From positions 662,001 to 726,000 of the forward strand of contig NZ_FXAK01000002.1 of NCBI RefSeq assembly GCF_900177515.1: a stretch of DNA of 64,000 nt, given 5' to 3'. Of the stretch, positions 43,860-52,314 are shown piece by piece; the stretch's first letter is position 1, and each line of letters opens with the position of its first letter. A program made the position numbers and the translations under genes. Below the pieces are notes generated by a model. It was not told where the DNA came from. It saw nothing but the letters and a program-made list of their open reading frames with translations, and searched no databases. The stretch comes from Azospirillum oryzae (GTDB taxonomy: Bacteria; Pseudomonadota; Alphaproteobacteria; Azospirillales; Azospirillaceae).

Positions 43860-43986
43860 TCGGTCGGCGGCGCTATGAAACGGGCATCGCGGGGTGAGGA
43901 AAGCAAGGCTGACGGACAACGATCTCGCCGGACCGGCGGCCACGCACCAACCGCGCCAGAACAATCAAGACATGGGAGAAATGGTG

Positions 43987-45339
43987 ATGACGATGAAGCA
44001 TTGGCTGGCCGGAGCGTCGCTCCTGGTCCTCGCGGGTTCGCCGGCCCTGGCGGCGGTCACGCCCCAGGAGGCCGCCAAGCTCGGCGGTGAACTGACCGAG
44101 TTCGGCGCAACGAAGGCGGGCAACGCCGACGGCTCGATCCCCGCCTACACTGGCGGATTGACCAAGGCGCCGGCCTCCTACGCCAAAGGGAGCTTCAAGT
44201 GGACCGACCCTTTCGCGTCCGACAAGCCGATCCTGCGCATCGATGCCAAGAACGTCGATCAATACGCCGGCAAGCTGTCCGCCGGTACGGTCAAGATGAT
44301 CAAGGACAACGCCGACTATTTTCTGAATGTGTTCCAGAGCCGACGCACGGTGGCCTATCCCGACACGGTGCTGAAGGCGACGGTGCGCAACGCCACCAGT
44401 TGCAAGACGCTGAACAATGGCTTGGCATTGGACGTCAAATGCCGGGGCGGCATCCCGTTCCCGATCCCGAAGGACGGCTACGAGGTGATGTGGAACAAGT
44501 CATTGGCCTATCATCCGCCAATGACCCAGCGTGCGCAGGCCTATGTCATGGACCGTTCGGGCAGCAAGTTCATGACGTCGGAGGTGCAGACCTACGTCGA
44601 ACTCGCCTATTACAATGACGAGCGGTCGGACCCCAACGCCTATCAGATCCTATTCTCTCGCACGATGGCCCCGGCGCGCAAGGCCGGAGAGGCGACGGGC
44701 TACACCGATTACCTCGACCCGATGGAGAGGAGCCGTCGAGCCTGGAGCTACACGGTCGGCCAGCGTCGTGTTCGTCTTGCGCCTGAATTCGCTTATGATA
44801 CGCCGGTGTCGACGCTAGGCGGCGTGATGCTGTACGACGAAATCTTTCTGTTCAACGGTGCGATGGACCGTTTCGACTACAAACTGGTCGGCAAGAAGGA
44901 GATGTACGTCCCTTACAACGCCTACAAGACGGCGTTCGACTGCCCGGCCGACACGTTGATCCAGCCCGGTCACCTGAACCCCGCCTGCGAGCGGTGGGAA
45001 CTGCACCGCATGTGGGTGGTGGAGGCGACGTTGAAGCCCAGCTACCGCCACGCCTACAGTAAACGCACCTACTACATCGACGAAGACACCTATCAAGCCG
45101 GGATGTTCGACGCCTACGACCAGAGCGGTACCCTGTACCGGGGCGGCTACAATTACGCGCTCCAGTTCTACGACCCGGTGGCGCCCGGTTCGCCGGGCTA
45201 TTCGGTGTTCGACTTCGTCAAGGGAACCTACATGTTCCAGGGCATGTCCACCGGCTTCAACGAGCCGTTCAAGTTCATCGCCCCGATCCCCGAGAACCAG
45301 ATCTCGCCGGAAGCCATCGCCGCCTCCAACGCCCGCTGA
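43987..45339 (+). CDS. DUF1329-family periplasmic protein
   Basis: DUF1329 proteins have a LolA/LolB-like fold and are encoded with DUF1302 proteins; lipid or hydrophobe shuttling is the usual proposal. This 450-residue protein has a signal peptide cleaved near ALA (about residue 23). The mature start is VTPQEAAKLGGELTEFGA, followed by the family segments GSIPAYTGGL and YDPMERSRRAW-like LDPMERSRRAWSYTVGQRR. Of four closely spaced ATGs, 43987 has GGGAG at the best distance. It directly follows the RND gene and precedes a GC hairpin. Confidence 0.85.
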   Translation: MTMKHWLAGASLLVLAGSPALAAVTPQEAAKLGGELTEFGATKAGNADGSIPAYTGGLTKAPASYAKGSFKWTDPFASDKPILRIDAKNVDQYAGKLSAGTVKMIKDNADYFLNVFQSRRTVAYPDTVLKATVRNATSCKTLNNGLALDVKCRGGIPFPIPKDGYEVMWNKSLAYHPPMTQRAQAYVMDRSGSKFMTSEVQTYVELAYYNDERSDPNAYQILFSRTMAPARKAGEATGYTDYLDPMERSRRAWSYTVGQRRVRLAPEFAYDTPVSTLGGVMLYDEIFLFNGAMDRFDYKLVGKKEMYVPYNAYKTAFDCPADTLIQPGHLNPACERWELHRMWVVEATLKPSYRHAYSKRTYYIDEDTYQAGMFDAYDQSGTLYRGGYNYALQFYDPVAPGSPGYSVFDFVKGTYMFQGMSTGFNEPFKFIAPIPENQISPEAIAASNAR

Positions 45340-45348
45340 CCGGCTGGG

Positions 45349-45382
45349 CGGGCCGGGGGCGGGAACCCTCCGTTCCGGCCCG
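45349..45382 (+). terminator. Hairpin after the DUF1329 gene
   Basis: CGGGCCGG (45349-45356) and CCGGCCCG (45375-45382) form an 8-bp stem with an 18-base loop, 9 bases after the DUF1329 stop. It could terminate or reduce transcription before the SDR gene. There is no T-run. Confidence 0.4.
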
Positions 45383-45413
45383 GCACCGCCTTTCGGGGAA
45401 GGACCGAAGACAG

Positions 45414-46289
45414 ATGAAGATTGATCTTGCCGGCAAACGCGTGCTGGTCACCGGCGCCTCGCGCGGCATCGGGCGGGCCATCGCCACCGGCTTCGCCGCC
45501 GAGGGCGCGCGGGTCGCCATCTGCGCCCGCACCGATACCGCGATCCAGGCGGCAGCGGACGATCTGCGCGGCCGGACCGACCATGTGCTGGCGCGTTCCG
45601 TCGATGTCGGCGACACCGCGCAGGTTCAGGATTTCGTCCGCGCGATCGCCGACGCCTGGGGCGGCGTTGACGTGCTGGTCAACAACGCCGGCCAGGGGCG
45701 CGGCGGCAACATCGACACGCTGGCCCCGGAAGGGATCCTCGAGCACGCCAACCTGCTTCAGGTCGCCCATTTCCGTGTCGCCCAGGCCGTCGTGCCGTAC
45801 ATGCGCAAGCAGCGCTGGGGCCGCATCATCGACATCAGCGCCGTCGCCGGCACCGTGCCGACGCCCGACGGCATTCCGTCGGTCGTCAACCGCGCTGCCT
45901 GCATCGCGCTGTCGCGCTCGCTCGGCATGGCGCTGGCCAAGGACAACATCCTGGTCAACAGTCTCAACATGGGATGGATCGACACCGGGCAGTGGGACCG
46001 CCATCACAAGGAGATGGGGCCGGGCGTCAGCCGCGCCGAGTTCGACGCGATGGTGACCAAGGTCGTTCCGATTGGCCGTTTCGGCAAACCGGAGGACGTC
46101 GTCGGCATCGCCCTGTTCCTTGCGAGCGACCATGCCGGCTTCATCACCGGCGCGTCCATCGACATCGCTGGCGGGATGTCCGGGCAGATCGCCTATTACC
46201 CCACTTTGAAGCGCGACATGATCGAGATGGGACGCCAGCGCATGGATGCCCAGGGGGTGGATGCCCAGGGCATGGCTCCGGGCGCTTGA
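45414..46289 (+). CDS. SDR-family protein lacking the catalytic Tyr and Lys
   Basis: The 291-residue protein has a perfect SDR cofactor motif TGASRGIG (13-20), NNAG (90-93) and S142. The YxxxK position, however, reads S156-V-V-N-R160. It also has an unusual Met- and Gln-rich C-terminal extension with a repeated DAQG motif. NAD(P) binding is expected but ordinary dehydrogenase activity is not. It starts a two-SDR pair with the gene at 46332, which keeps Tyr and Lys but lacks Ser, so complementary subunits are conceivable. Confidence 0.8.
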   Translation: MKIDLAGKRVLVTGASRGIGRAIATGFAAEGARVAICARTDTAIQAAADDLRGRTDHVLARSVDVGDTAQVQDFVRAIADAWGGVDVLVNNAGQGRGGNIDTLAPEGILEHANLLQVAHFRVAQAVVPYMRKQRWGRIIDISAVAGTVPTPDGIPSVVNRAACIALSRSLGMALAKDNILVNSLNMGWIDTGQWDRHHKEMGPGVSRAEFDAMVTKVVPIGRFGKPEDVVGIALFLASDHAGFITGASIDIAGGMSGQIAYYPTLKRDMIEMGRQRMDAQGVDAQGMAPGA

Positions 46290-46331
46290 GCCGACCGGTC
46301 ATCGTAGCTTAGTTAGAAAGGAGCACCATTC

Positions 46332-47045
46332 ATGGCACTCAATCTGAAGGGCGCCAACGTCGTCGTCACGGGCGGCACCGGAGCCTTGGGCCGCGCCGTG
46401 GTTGCGCGGCTGGTCGAATCCGGCGCGGTCTGCCACATCCCCAATCTGGTGGCCGAGGAACTGACCGGCTTCACCGGATCGGAAAGCGGCCCGATCCGCA
46501 TCGTCGAAGGGGTAGATCTGACCGATGAGGACGCCGTCACCCGCTTCTACGCCGGGCTGCCGCCGCTGTGGGCGTCGGTTCATGTCGCCGGCGGCTTCGA
46601 CATGTCGTCCCTGCTGGACACGTCGGCGGCGGCCTTTGAGCAGCAAATCCGCATGAACACGCTGACCTGCTTCCTGTGCACGCGCGAGGCCGTCCGTTCG
46701 ATCCGCCGCCGGTCCGGCGCGCCGGGAGGCCGCATCGTCAACGTCGCGGCACGGCCGGCGCTGGAGCCGCGCAGCGGCGCCGGCATGGCCGCCTACACCG
46801 TGTCCAAGGCGGGGGTCGCCGCCCTGACGCAGGCGTTGGGTGAGGAACTGGCCGCCGATGCCATCCTGGTCAACGCGGTGGCTCCGTCGATCATCGACAC
46901 CCCCGCCAACCGCGCCGCCATGCCGGATGCCGACCACGACCGCTGGCCCAAGTCGGAGGACATCGCCGCGGTCATCGCCTTCCTCGCGTCGCCGGAGAAT
47001 CGCACGGCGCGCAGCGGTGTCGTCTCGGTCTACGGACGATCCTGA
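46332..47045 (+). CDS. SDR-family protein with Ser to Ala in the active site
   Basis: This 237-residue SDR has TGGTGALG (13-20) and the catalytic pair Y155-T-V-S-K159, but the strand that normally carries the catalytic serine reads NVAARP with A139/A140. The protein is shorter than usual by one helix. It follows the Tyr-less SDR by 42 bases with AAAGGAGC before the ATG, so the two are probably co-transcribed. A dehydrogenase or reductase role on an acyl or alicyclic intermediate is plausible but unproven. Confidence 0.78.
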   Translation: MALNLKGANVVVTGGTGALGRAVVARLVESGAVCHIPNLVAEELTGFTGSESGPIRIVEGVDLTDEDAVTRFYAGLPPLWASVHVAGGFDMSSLLDTSAAAFEQQIRMNTLTCFLCTREAVRSIRRRSGAPGGRIVNVAARPALEPRSGAGMAAYTVSKAGVAALTQALGEELAADAILVNAVAPSIIDTPANRAAMPDADHDRWPKSEDIAAVIAFLASPENRTARSGVVSVYGRS

Positions 47046-47129
47046 GGGACGGGGATTCGCTTGTTTACAAGGCTGTGACCGCTTCGCATAATCCCGCCGA
47101 GAACAGCGAAGGGCGATGAGCCACCGATT

Positions 47130-47972
47130 ATGGCGGATAAAAAGAACAAAACGATCAATGATCGGGATGAGGATCGCCAGGGCACGAAGTCCGGAACAGA
47201 AGACGCCGACAGTTCCTCCCGAAGCAAGCAGGTCATCGTTCGGCCTGTCGTCAACGCGATCCGAATTCTGAAATACTTGAGCGACAGCGGGCAGCCGCGC
47301 CGCGCGGCGCAGGTCGCCAAAGACCTGTCGATCAACACCAGCACCTGCTTCAACATCCTGCGCACGCTGGTGGCGGAGGATGTGCTCGAGTTCGATCCCC
47401 TGTCCAAAAGCTACACGGTCGGCTTCGGCATCGTCAAAATAGCCGAGCGCGTGATGTCGGAGGGCGAGCGGGTGTCCGCCGCGCGTCCCCACCTGAAGGA
47501 ACTGGCCGAGCGGTTCGGCGTGACCGTAACGCTGTGGCGCCGGATCGGCGGCGATCGCATTGCCCAGGTCGCCGTTGAATACTGCACTCGCGACACCCGC
47601 ATCCAGGTGTCGCCGGGGCGTCGCGGTCCGATGCTGATGGGGGCGACCGGGCGGTTGCTGGCGACCCAGATCGGCAAGAGCAAGGCCGAGGTGGAAAGCG
47701 CCTTCGCGTCCATCCGTTGGGCGCGGCCCCTCGACTTCGACCGCTATTGGGACGAGGCTGAGACCGCCGCGAAACGCGGCTGGGCGCTGGACGACGGTTT
47801 CTTCTATGGCGGCACGACGAACATCGCGGCGGCCGTACTCGACCCATCGGGCGCCTTCGCCTTCTCGATCGTCGCCACCATGTTCCGGGGTCAGTACGAC
47901 GACCCCACCATCGCCCGGATGGGCGATGAGCTGAAAGCGTTGGGGCAGCGTTTGACCTCGGTACTCTACTGA
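47130..47972 (+). CDS. IclR-family transcriptional regulator
   Basis: IclR proteins control aromatic and short-chain acid catabolism, often as activators bound just upstream of the -35 (PobR, PcaU type). This 280-residue protein has an N-terminal hydrophilic leader of about 35 residues. A winged helix follows (NAIRILKYLSDSG, then VAKDLSINTSTCFNILRTL), and then an IclR effector domain with GATGRLLATQIG and an AAKRGWALDDGFF segment. It is followed by a good terminator and then the tandem-repeat operator at 48120, making it the leading candidate for that regulon. Confidence 0.87.
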   Translation: MADKKNKTINDRDEDRQGTKSGTEDADSSSRSKQVIVRPVVNAIRILKYLSDSGQPRRAAQVAKDLSINTSTCFNILRTLVAEDVLEFDPLSKSYTVGFGIVKIAERVMSEGERVSAARPHLKELAERFGVTVTLWRRIGGDRIAQVAVEYCTRDTRIQVSPGRRGPMLMGATGRLLATQIGKSKAEVESAFASIRWARPLDFDRYWDEAETAAKRGWALDDGFFYGGTTNIAAAVLDPSGAFAFSIVATMFRGQYDDPTIARMGDELKALGQRLTSVLY

Positions 47973-47978
47973 GTTTCG

Positions 47979-48015
47979 GGTGGCGGTCCCCCCAGGGCAC
48001 CGCCACCGTTTCCTT
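47979..48015 (+). terminator. Rho-independent-like terminator of the iclR gene
   Basis: GGTGGCGGT (47979-47987) and ACCGCCACC (47999-48007) form a perfect 9-bp stem 6 bases after the stop. They are followed by a T-rich GTTTCCTT. It separates the iclR transcript from the beta-oxidation operon. Confidence 0.65.
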
Positions 48016-48119
48016 CAACAATCCGCTTGATCCCCTTGTCCAACCACGAGGCTGTGCGGCGCGCCGAGCGCGCGGCGTGGCGGCGGTTGCCCTTTGTCCG
48101 GTCGATCCGCCCTTGGATT

Positions 48120-48187
48120 TTCCGCATTCAGAATTTCATTCTGATAGAAGAAAAACTCTTGCGCCGTGCTTTCGGTTCGAATTACCG
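48120..48187 (+). promoter_or_regulatory. Tandem 14-bp repeat operator and promoter of the beta-oxidation operon
   Basis: TTCCGCATTCAGAA (48120-48133) and TTCTGATAGAAGAA (48139-48152) start exactly 19 bp apart. Six bases later TTGCGC (48159-48164) is in the -35 position, with a weak -10 near 48182-48187. The next gene starts at 48317, so the leader is about 125 bases. The gap between iclR and that gene (344 bases) holds nothing else beyond the terminator. Confidence 0.62.
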
Positions 48188-48316
48188 TGATGCTGACAAT
48201 CAACAGGCCGAGCGACTCCCGCCGAGGAGCCGACGCCGTGGATCCCGGCCGCCATCCAGTGCCGCGCCCGGCATTCCCGCGTCGCTCGGGACCGTGACTT
48301 TTCCGGAGATCCACCC

Positions 48317-49123
48317 ATGGGGGCCGAACAGACTTTGACCAGCGAAGACGCGGTTACCATCGAGCGAAAGGGCGCGGTCGCCATCGTCACGCTGAATCGG
48401 CCCGACGCCATCAACGCGCTGAACGACGCACTGCGGGCCGGGCTGACACGGGCCTTCCGGGACGCCGAGACCGATCCGGAAATCCGTGTCGTCCTGCTGC
48501 GCGCGGCGGGCGACCGGGGTTTTTGCGTGGGCGCCGACATCAAGGAATTCCGTGCGCCGGCCTCGCTGGTGGCGGCACGGCGCGGCGACAGCGAGCGGGC
48601 CTACATCGACGCCATCGGCCGCACCACCAAGCCGACCATCGCCGCCATTCATGGCTTCTGCCTGGGCGGCGGCTTCGAAATTGCGCTGGCCTGCGATGTG
48701 CGGATCGCCTGCGACGACGCGGTGTTCGGCCTGCCGGAACTCAACCTCGCCCTCATTCCCGGATCCGGTGGAACCCAGCGTCTGCCACGCCTGATCGGGG
48801 TTGGGCGGGCGCTCGACCTCATGCTGACCGGCCGGCGCTTCGCCGCTGCCGAGGCGTTGCAATTGGGCGTCGTCACCCGGCTGGCTCCGTCGCGGGACGC
48901 TCTGTTCGAGCAGGCGCTGGCATTGGCCGAGGACATTGCCGGCAAGTCGCCGACCGCCGCCGCCTATCTCAAGGAGGCCGTCCTGTCCGGCGCCGATCTG
49001 GATTTGCGGGACGGCCTGATTCTGGAACGCAACCTCTTCACGCTGCTGATGTCCACCGAGGACCGGCTCCAGGCCGCCGCCGCCTTCCGCGAAAAGCGCA
49101 AGCCCGTCTTCACCGGCCAATAA
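48317..49123 (+). CDS. Enoyl-CoA hydratase (crotonase family)
   Basis: This 268-residue crotonase adds water to 2-enoyl-CoA in beta-oxidation. The oxyanion-hole segments are GADIKEF and GFCLGGGFE. Both catalytic glutamates of rat crotonase have counterparts, E121 in GGGFEIAL and E141 in GLPELNL, exactly 20 residues apart. The C-terminal FREKRKPVFTGQ is standard for hydratases. It heads the operon with the hydroxyacyl-CoA dehydrogenase gene 18 bases downstream. Confidence 0.9.
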   Translation: MGAEQTLTSEDAVTIERKGAVAIVTLNRPDAINALNDALRAGLTRAFRDAETDPEIRVVLLRAAGDRGFCVGADIKEFRAPASLVAARRGDSERAYIDAIGRTTKPTIAAIHGFCLGGGFEIALACDVRIACDDAVFGLPELNLALIPGSGGTQRLPRLIGVGRALDLMLTGRRFAAAEALQLGVVTRLAPSRDALFEQALALAEDIAGKSPTAAAYLKEAVLSGADLDLRDGLILERNLFTLLMSTEDRLQAAAAFREKRKPVFTGQ

Positions 49124-49141
49124 ACCCAGGTACACAATCCA

Positions 49142-50032
49142 ATGAACGCAAACAAGATCCTCGTCGTCGGCGCCGGGCTGATGGGCCGTGGCATCGTCCA
49201 CGCCTTTGCGGTGCGCGGCCATCCGGTCACCCTGTTCGACGTCAGCCGGGAGGCCATCGACGCCACGCTGGCCGACATCCGCACGGTCACCGGCGAGGCC
49301 GTCAAGATCGGCAAGCTGACCGAAGAGGCCGCCGCCCGCACGCTGGACCTGATCACTCCCGGCACCGACCTCGTCGAAAGCGCCCGTGGCGCCGATCTGG
49401 TGGTGGAAACCGCGTCGGAGCGGCTGTCGGTCAAGATCGACATCATCCAGGCCATCGACCCGGTGTTGGCGGGGGATGCCATCATCACCACCAACACCTC
49501 GGCGCTCAGCATCACCGAGATCGCGGCGGCCTCCGCCAACCCGGCCCGCGTCGCCGGCATGCATTTCTTCAACCCCGTCCACAAGATGAAACTGGTCGAG
49601 ATCGTCCGTGGGATCGCCACCGCCGACAGCGTCGTCGAGCGGCTGAAGGCATGGTCGGACGCCATCGGCAAGACCTCCATCGTCGTCAACGAGGCCCCCG
49701 GCTTCACCACCAGCCGCATGTCGGCGATGCTCGGCAACGAGGCCATGCACATGCTGGAATCCGGCGTGGCGACCGCCGAGGACATCGACACCGCGCTGCG
49801 TCTGGGGCTTGGCCACCCGATGGGGCCGCTGGAACTGGGCGACATGACCGGCTGGGATACCCGGCTGGCCGTGCTGCAATACTTGCATCAGTCGCTGGGC
49901 GAGAAGTTCCGCCCCTGTCCGCTGATCACCAAGATGGTCAAGTCGGGCCGCACCGGCCGCAAGGTCGGCCATGGCGTCTACCGATACGAGAACGGGGTGA
50001 AGATCCCCGGTTCCGGCCTGAGGAGCGCCTGA
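49142..50032 (+). CDS. 3-hydroxyacyl-CoA dehydrogenase
   Basis: This enzyme oxidises 3-hydroxyacyl-CoA to 3-ketoacyl-CoA with NAD+. The 296-residue monofunctional protein has GAGLMG (10-15) for NAD binding and TNTSALSITEIA. It also has GMHFFNPVHKMKLVEIVRG with the catalytic histidine, and GFTTSRMSAMLGNEAM in the C-terminal domain. GHPMGPLELGDMTGWD completes the family pattern. It lies between the hydratase and thiolase genes, with the thiolase ATG only 3 bases after its stop. Confidence 0.92.
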   Translation: MNANKILVVGAGLMGRGIVHAFAVRGHPVTLFDVSREAIDATLADIRTVTGEAVKIGKLTEEAAARTLDLITPGTDLVESARGADLVVETASERLSVKIDIIQAIDPVLAGDAIITTNTSALSITEIAAASANPARVAGMHFFNPVHKMKLVEIVRGIATADSVVERLKAWSDAIGKTSIVVNEAPGFTTSRMSAMLGNEAMHMLESGVATAEDIDTALRLGLGHPMGPLELGDMTGWDTRLAVLQYLHQSLGEKFRPCPLITKMVKSGRTGRKVGHGVYRYENGVKIPGSGLRSA

Positions 50033-50034
50033 TC

Positions 50035-51207
50035 ATGCGGGATGTCGTGATCGTCGAGGCCGTCCGCACGCCGATGGGACGTTTTCGCGGGGCGCTGGCC
50101 CCCGTGCGCGCCGACCATCTGGGCGCGGTGATTCTCCAGGCGCTGGTCGAGCGCGCCGGCATCGGACCGGAGCTGGTGGACGACGTGGTGTTCGGCTGCG
50201 TCACCCAGGTCGGCGAGCAATCGACCAACCCAGCGCGCACCGCGCTGCTGTCCGCCGGCTGGCCGGCCCGCATTCCCGGCATGACTGTGGACCGCAAATG
50301 CGGCTCGTCGGAGGCCGCCGTCCACGCGGCCGTCGGCTCCATCGCGTCGGGCGAATTCGACGTCGTCGTGGCCGGCGGCGTCGAGAGCATGAGCCGGGTG
50401 CCGATGGGCGGCAACCGCGACGTCCATGGCGAGCCGTTCGGCTGGAAGCTGCTGGACGCGTATCCGCAGGTGCCGCAGGGCGAAGCCGCCGAGCGCATTA
50501 GCGACACCTGGGATCTGACGCGCGACGAACTCGACGATTACGCCATCTCCAGCCACCGCCGCGCCGCCGCCGCCGCCGATGCGGGGTGGTTCGACCGCGA
50601 GATTGTCCCCGTTGCCGTGGACGCATGGCGCGAGCGTTCCACCCCCGAGGGTTTCCCGCTGTTCAGCCGCGACGAGACGATCCGCCGCGACACCAGTCGT
50701 GACAAGCTCGGTACGCTGAAGACGGTGTTCCGGCCCGAGGGCCGCGTCACCGCCGGCAACTCCTCGCAGATCGCCGATGGCGCGGCGGCGCTGCTGCTGA
50801 TGGCGGCGGAGGTCGCCAAGGCGCATGGGTTGAAGCCGCGCGCCCGGCTGCGGGCGATGACCACGGTCGGGGCGGACCCGACGCTGATGCTGACCGGTCC
50901 CATCCCGGCGACCCGGCGCCTGCTCGACCGCAGCGGGTTGTCGCTGTCCGACATCGCCCTGTTCGAGGTGAACGAGGCCTTCGCTCCGGTGCCGCTGGTC
51001 TGGATGCGCGAGTTCGGGATCGGGCATGACCGGGTCAACGTGAACGGCGGGGCCATCGCGCTCGGCCATCCGCTGGGCGGCAGCGGCGCCCGGCTGCTAA
51101 CCACACTGTTGCACGAGTTGGAGCGGCGCGACGCCCGCTTCGGCTTGCAGACCATGTGCTGCGCCGGCGGCCTGGGCACCGGGACCATCCTGGAACGGCT
51201 CGGCTGA
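50035..51207 (+). CDS. Acetyl-CoA acyltransferase (thiolase)
   Basis: Thiolase cleaves 3-ketoacyl-CoA with CoA. The 390-residue protein has the nucleophile C89 in VDRKCGSSEAAVH, H345 in ALGHPLGGSGAR and C376 in MCCAGGLGTG, which together form the complete catalytic triad. The length and motifs fit degradative thiolases. The ATG lies immediately after the dehydrogenase stop, so the genes are translationally linked. Confidence 0.92.
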   Translation: MRDVVIVEAVRTPMGRFRGALAPVRADHLGAVILQALVERAGIGPELVDDVVFGCVTQVGEQSTNPARTALLSAGWPARIPGMTVDRKCGSSEAAVHAAVGSIASGEFDVVVAGGVESMSRVPMGGNRDVHGEPFGWKLLDAYPQVPQGEAAERISDTWDLTRDELDDYAISSHRRAAAAADAGWFDREIVPVAVDAWRERSTPEGFPLFSRDETIRRDTSRDKLGTLKTVFRPEGRVTAGNSSQIADGAAALLLMAAEVAKAHGLKPRARLRAMTTVGADPTLMLTGPIPATRRLLDRSGLSLSDIALFEVNEAFAPVPLVWMREFGIGHDRVNVNGGAIALGHPLGGSGARLLTTLLHELERRDARFGLQTMCCAGGLGTGTILERLG

Positions 51208-51235
51208 ACGAGACGACCACTTATTGGGGGACGGC

Positions 51236-52300
51236 ATGACGAGCGACACCAGCCGCATTCTGGTCGACACCGCGCAGCGTTTCTTCGCCGACCGCATCAC
51301 GCCCGAGGCGTTGCACCGCGCCGACACGGGCGAGTGGCTGGCCGACATCTGGGCGGCGGCCGACGACCTTGGCCTGCCGCTGGCCCTGGTGCCCGAGGAG
51401 GCCGGCGGCTTCGGCGTGGACATGGTGGACGCGCTGGGGCTGATCCGCATCGCGGGCGCCGCCGCCGCGCCGCTTCCGCTGGCCGAGACGATGCTGGCCT
51501 CCTGGCTGCTCGCCAAGGCCGGGCTGGAACTGATCGCCGGACCGGCGAGCGTCGCGCCGGTGCTGGCGGACGACCGGCTGGATCTGACCCGTGAGGGCAG
51601 CGGCTGGCGGCTGACCGGCAGCGCGCACCGCGTTCCCTGGGGCCGCGTCGCCGCCGGGATTGCGGTGATCGCCGAGCATGACGGCGTACCGCACGTTGCG
51701 CGCATCGATGCCGGAGGTTGGACCATGGAAAACGCCACCAACCTTGCCGGAGAGCCACGCGACACCCTGTGTTTCGACGTCCGGCTCGACGCCGCGAGCG
51801 TCGCGCCCGCGCCCGACGGCATCGACGGCGCGGCCCTGCGCGCCGTTGGCGCCACGATGCGCAGCCTTGCCTTGGCCGGAGCCATCGACCGGGTGCTGGC
51901 GCTGACCACGCGCTACGCGGGCGAACGCGTGCAGTTCGGCCGGACGCTCGGCAAGTTCCAGGCGGTCCAGCAGTCGCTGGCCGTGCTGGCCGGGCAGGCC
52001 GCCGCCGCCGGGGCGGCTGCGGACGCCGCCGCCGAGGTGGTCGCCGAAGGTTTCCGCCCCTTGCCCATCGCCGCCGCCAAGGTCCGCTGCGGCGAGGCGG
52101 CAGGCATCGCCGCGTCCATCGCCCACCAGGTGCATGGCGCCATCGGCTTCACGCAGGAGCATAGCCTGCATCACCTCACCCGCCGCCTGTGGGCGTGGCG
52201 CGAGGAGTTCGGCAACGAGGCGGTCTGGAGCCGGATCATCGGCCGCCACGTCGCGGCTGCGGGCGCCGACGGTCTGTGGCCGCTCGTCACCGCCGCCTGA
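51236..52300 (+). CDS. Acyl-CoA dehydrogenase, short subunit
   Basis: This 354-residue flavoprotein has ACAD features in the second half: RVQFGRTLGKFQAVQQSLA and HQVHGAIGFTQEHSLHHLTRR. The N-terminal and middle domains are shortened relative to a normal 380-400 residue ACAD. Two adjacent unequal ACAD genes are typical of heteromeric enzymes for bulky CoA thioesters such as steroid side chains. ATG 51236 is preferred to the in-frame TTG 51224. It is followed after 14 bases by the second ACAD gene. Confidence 0.87.
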   Translation: MTSDTSRILVDTAQRFFADRITPEALHRADTGEWLADIWAAADDLGLPLALVPEEAGGFGVDMVDALGLIRIAGAAAAPLPLAETMLASWLLAKAGLELIAGPASVAPVLADDRLDLTREGSGWRLTGSAHRVPWGRVAAGIAVIAEHDGVPHVARIDAGGWTMENATNLAGEPRDTLCFDVRLDAASVAPAPDGIDGAALRAVGATMRSLALAGAIDRVLALTTRYAGERVQFGRTLGKFQAVQQSLAVLAGQAAAAGAAADAAAEVVAEGFRPLPIAAAKVRCGEAAGIAASIAHQVHGAIGFTQEHSLHHLTRRLWAWREEFGNEAVWSRIIGRHVAAAGADGLWPLVTAA

Positions 52301-52314
52301 GAAGCGAGACCATC

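Noticed and set aside
41202..43964. A 920-codon minus-strand open frame opposite the RND transporter
   Set aside because: His/Gln/Asp-rich shadow translation of a GC-rich membrane-protein gene, with no family similarity.
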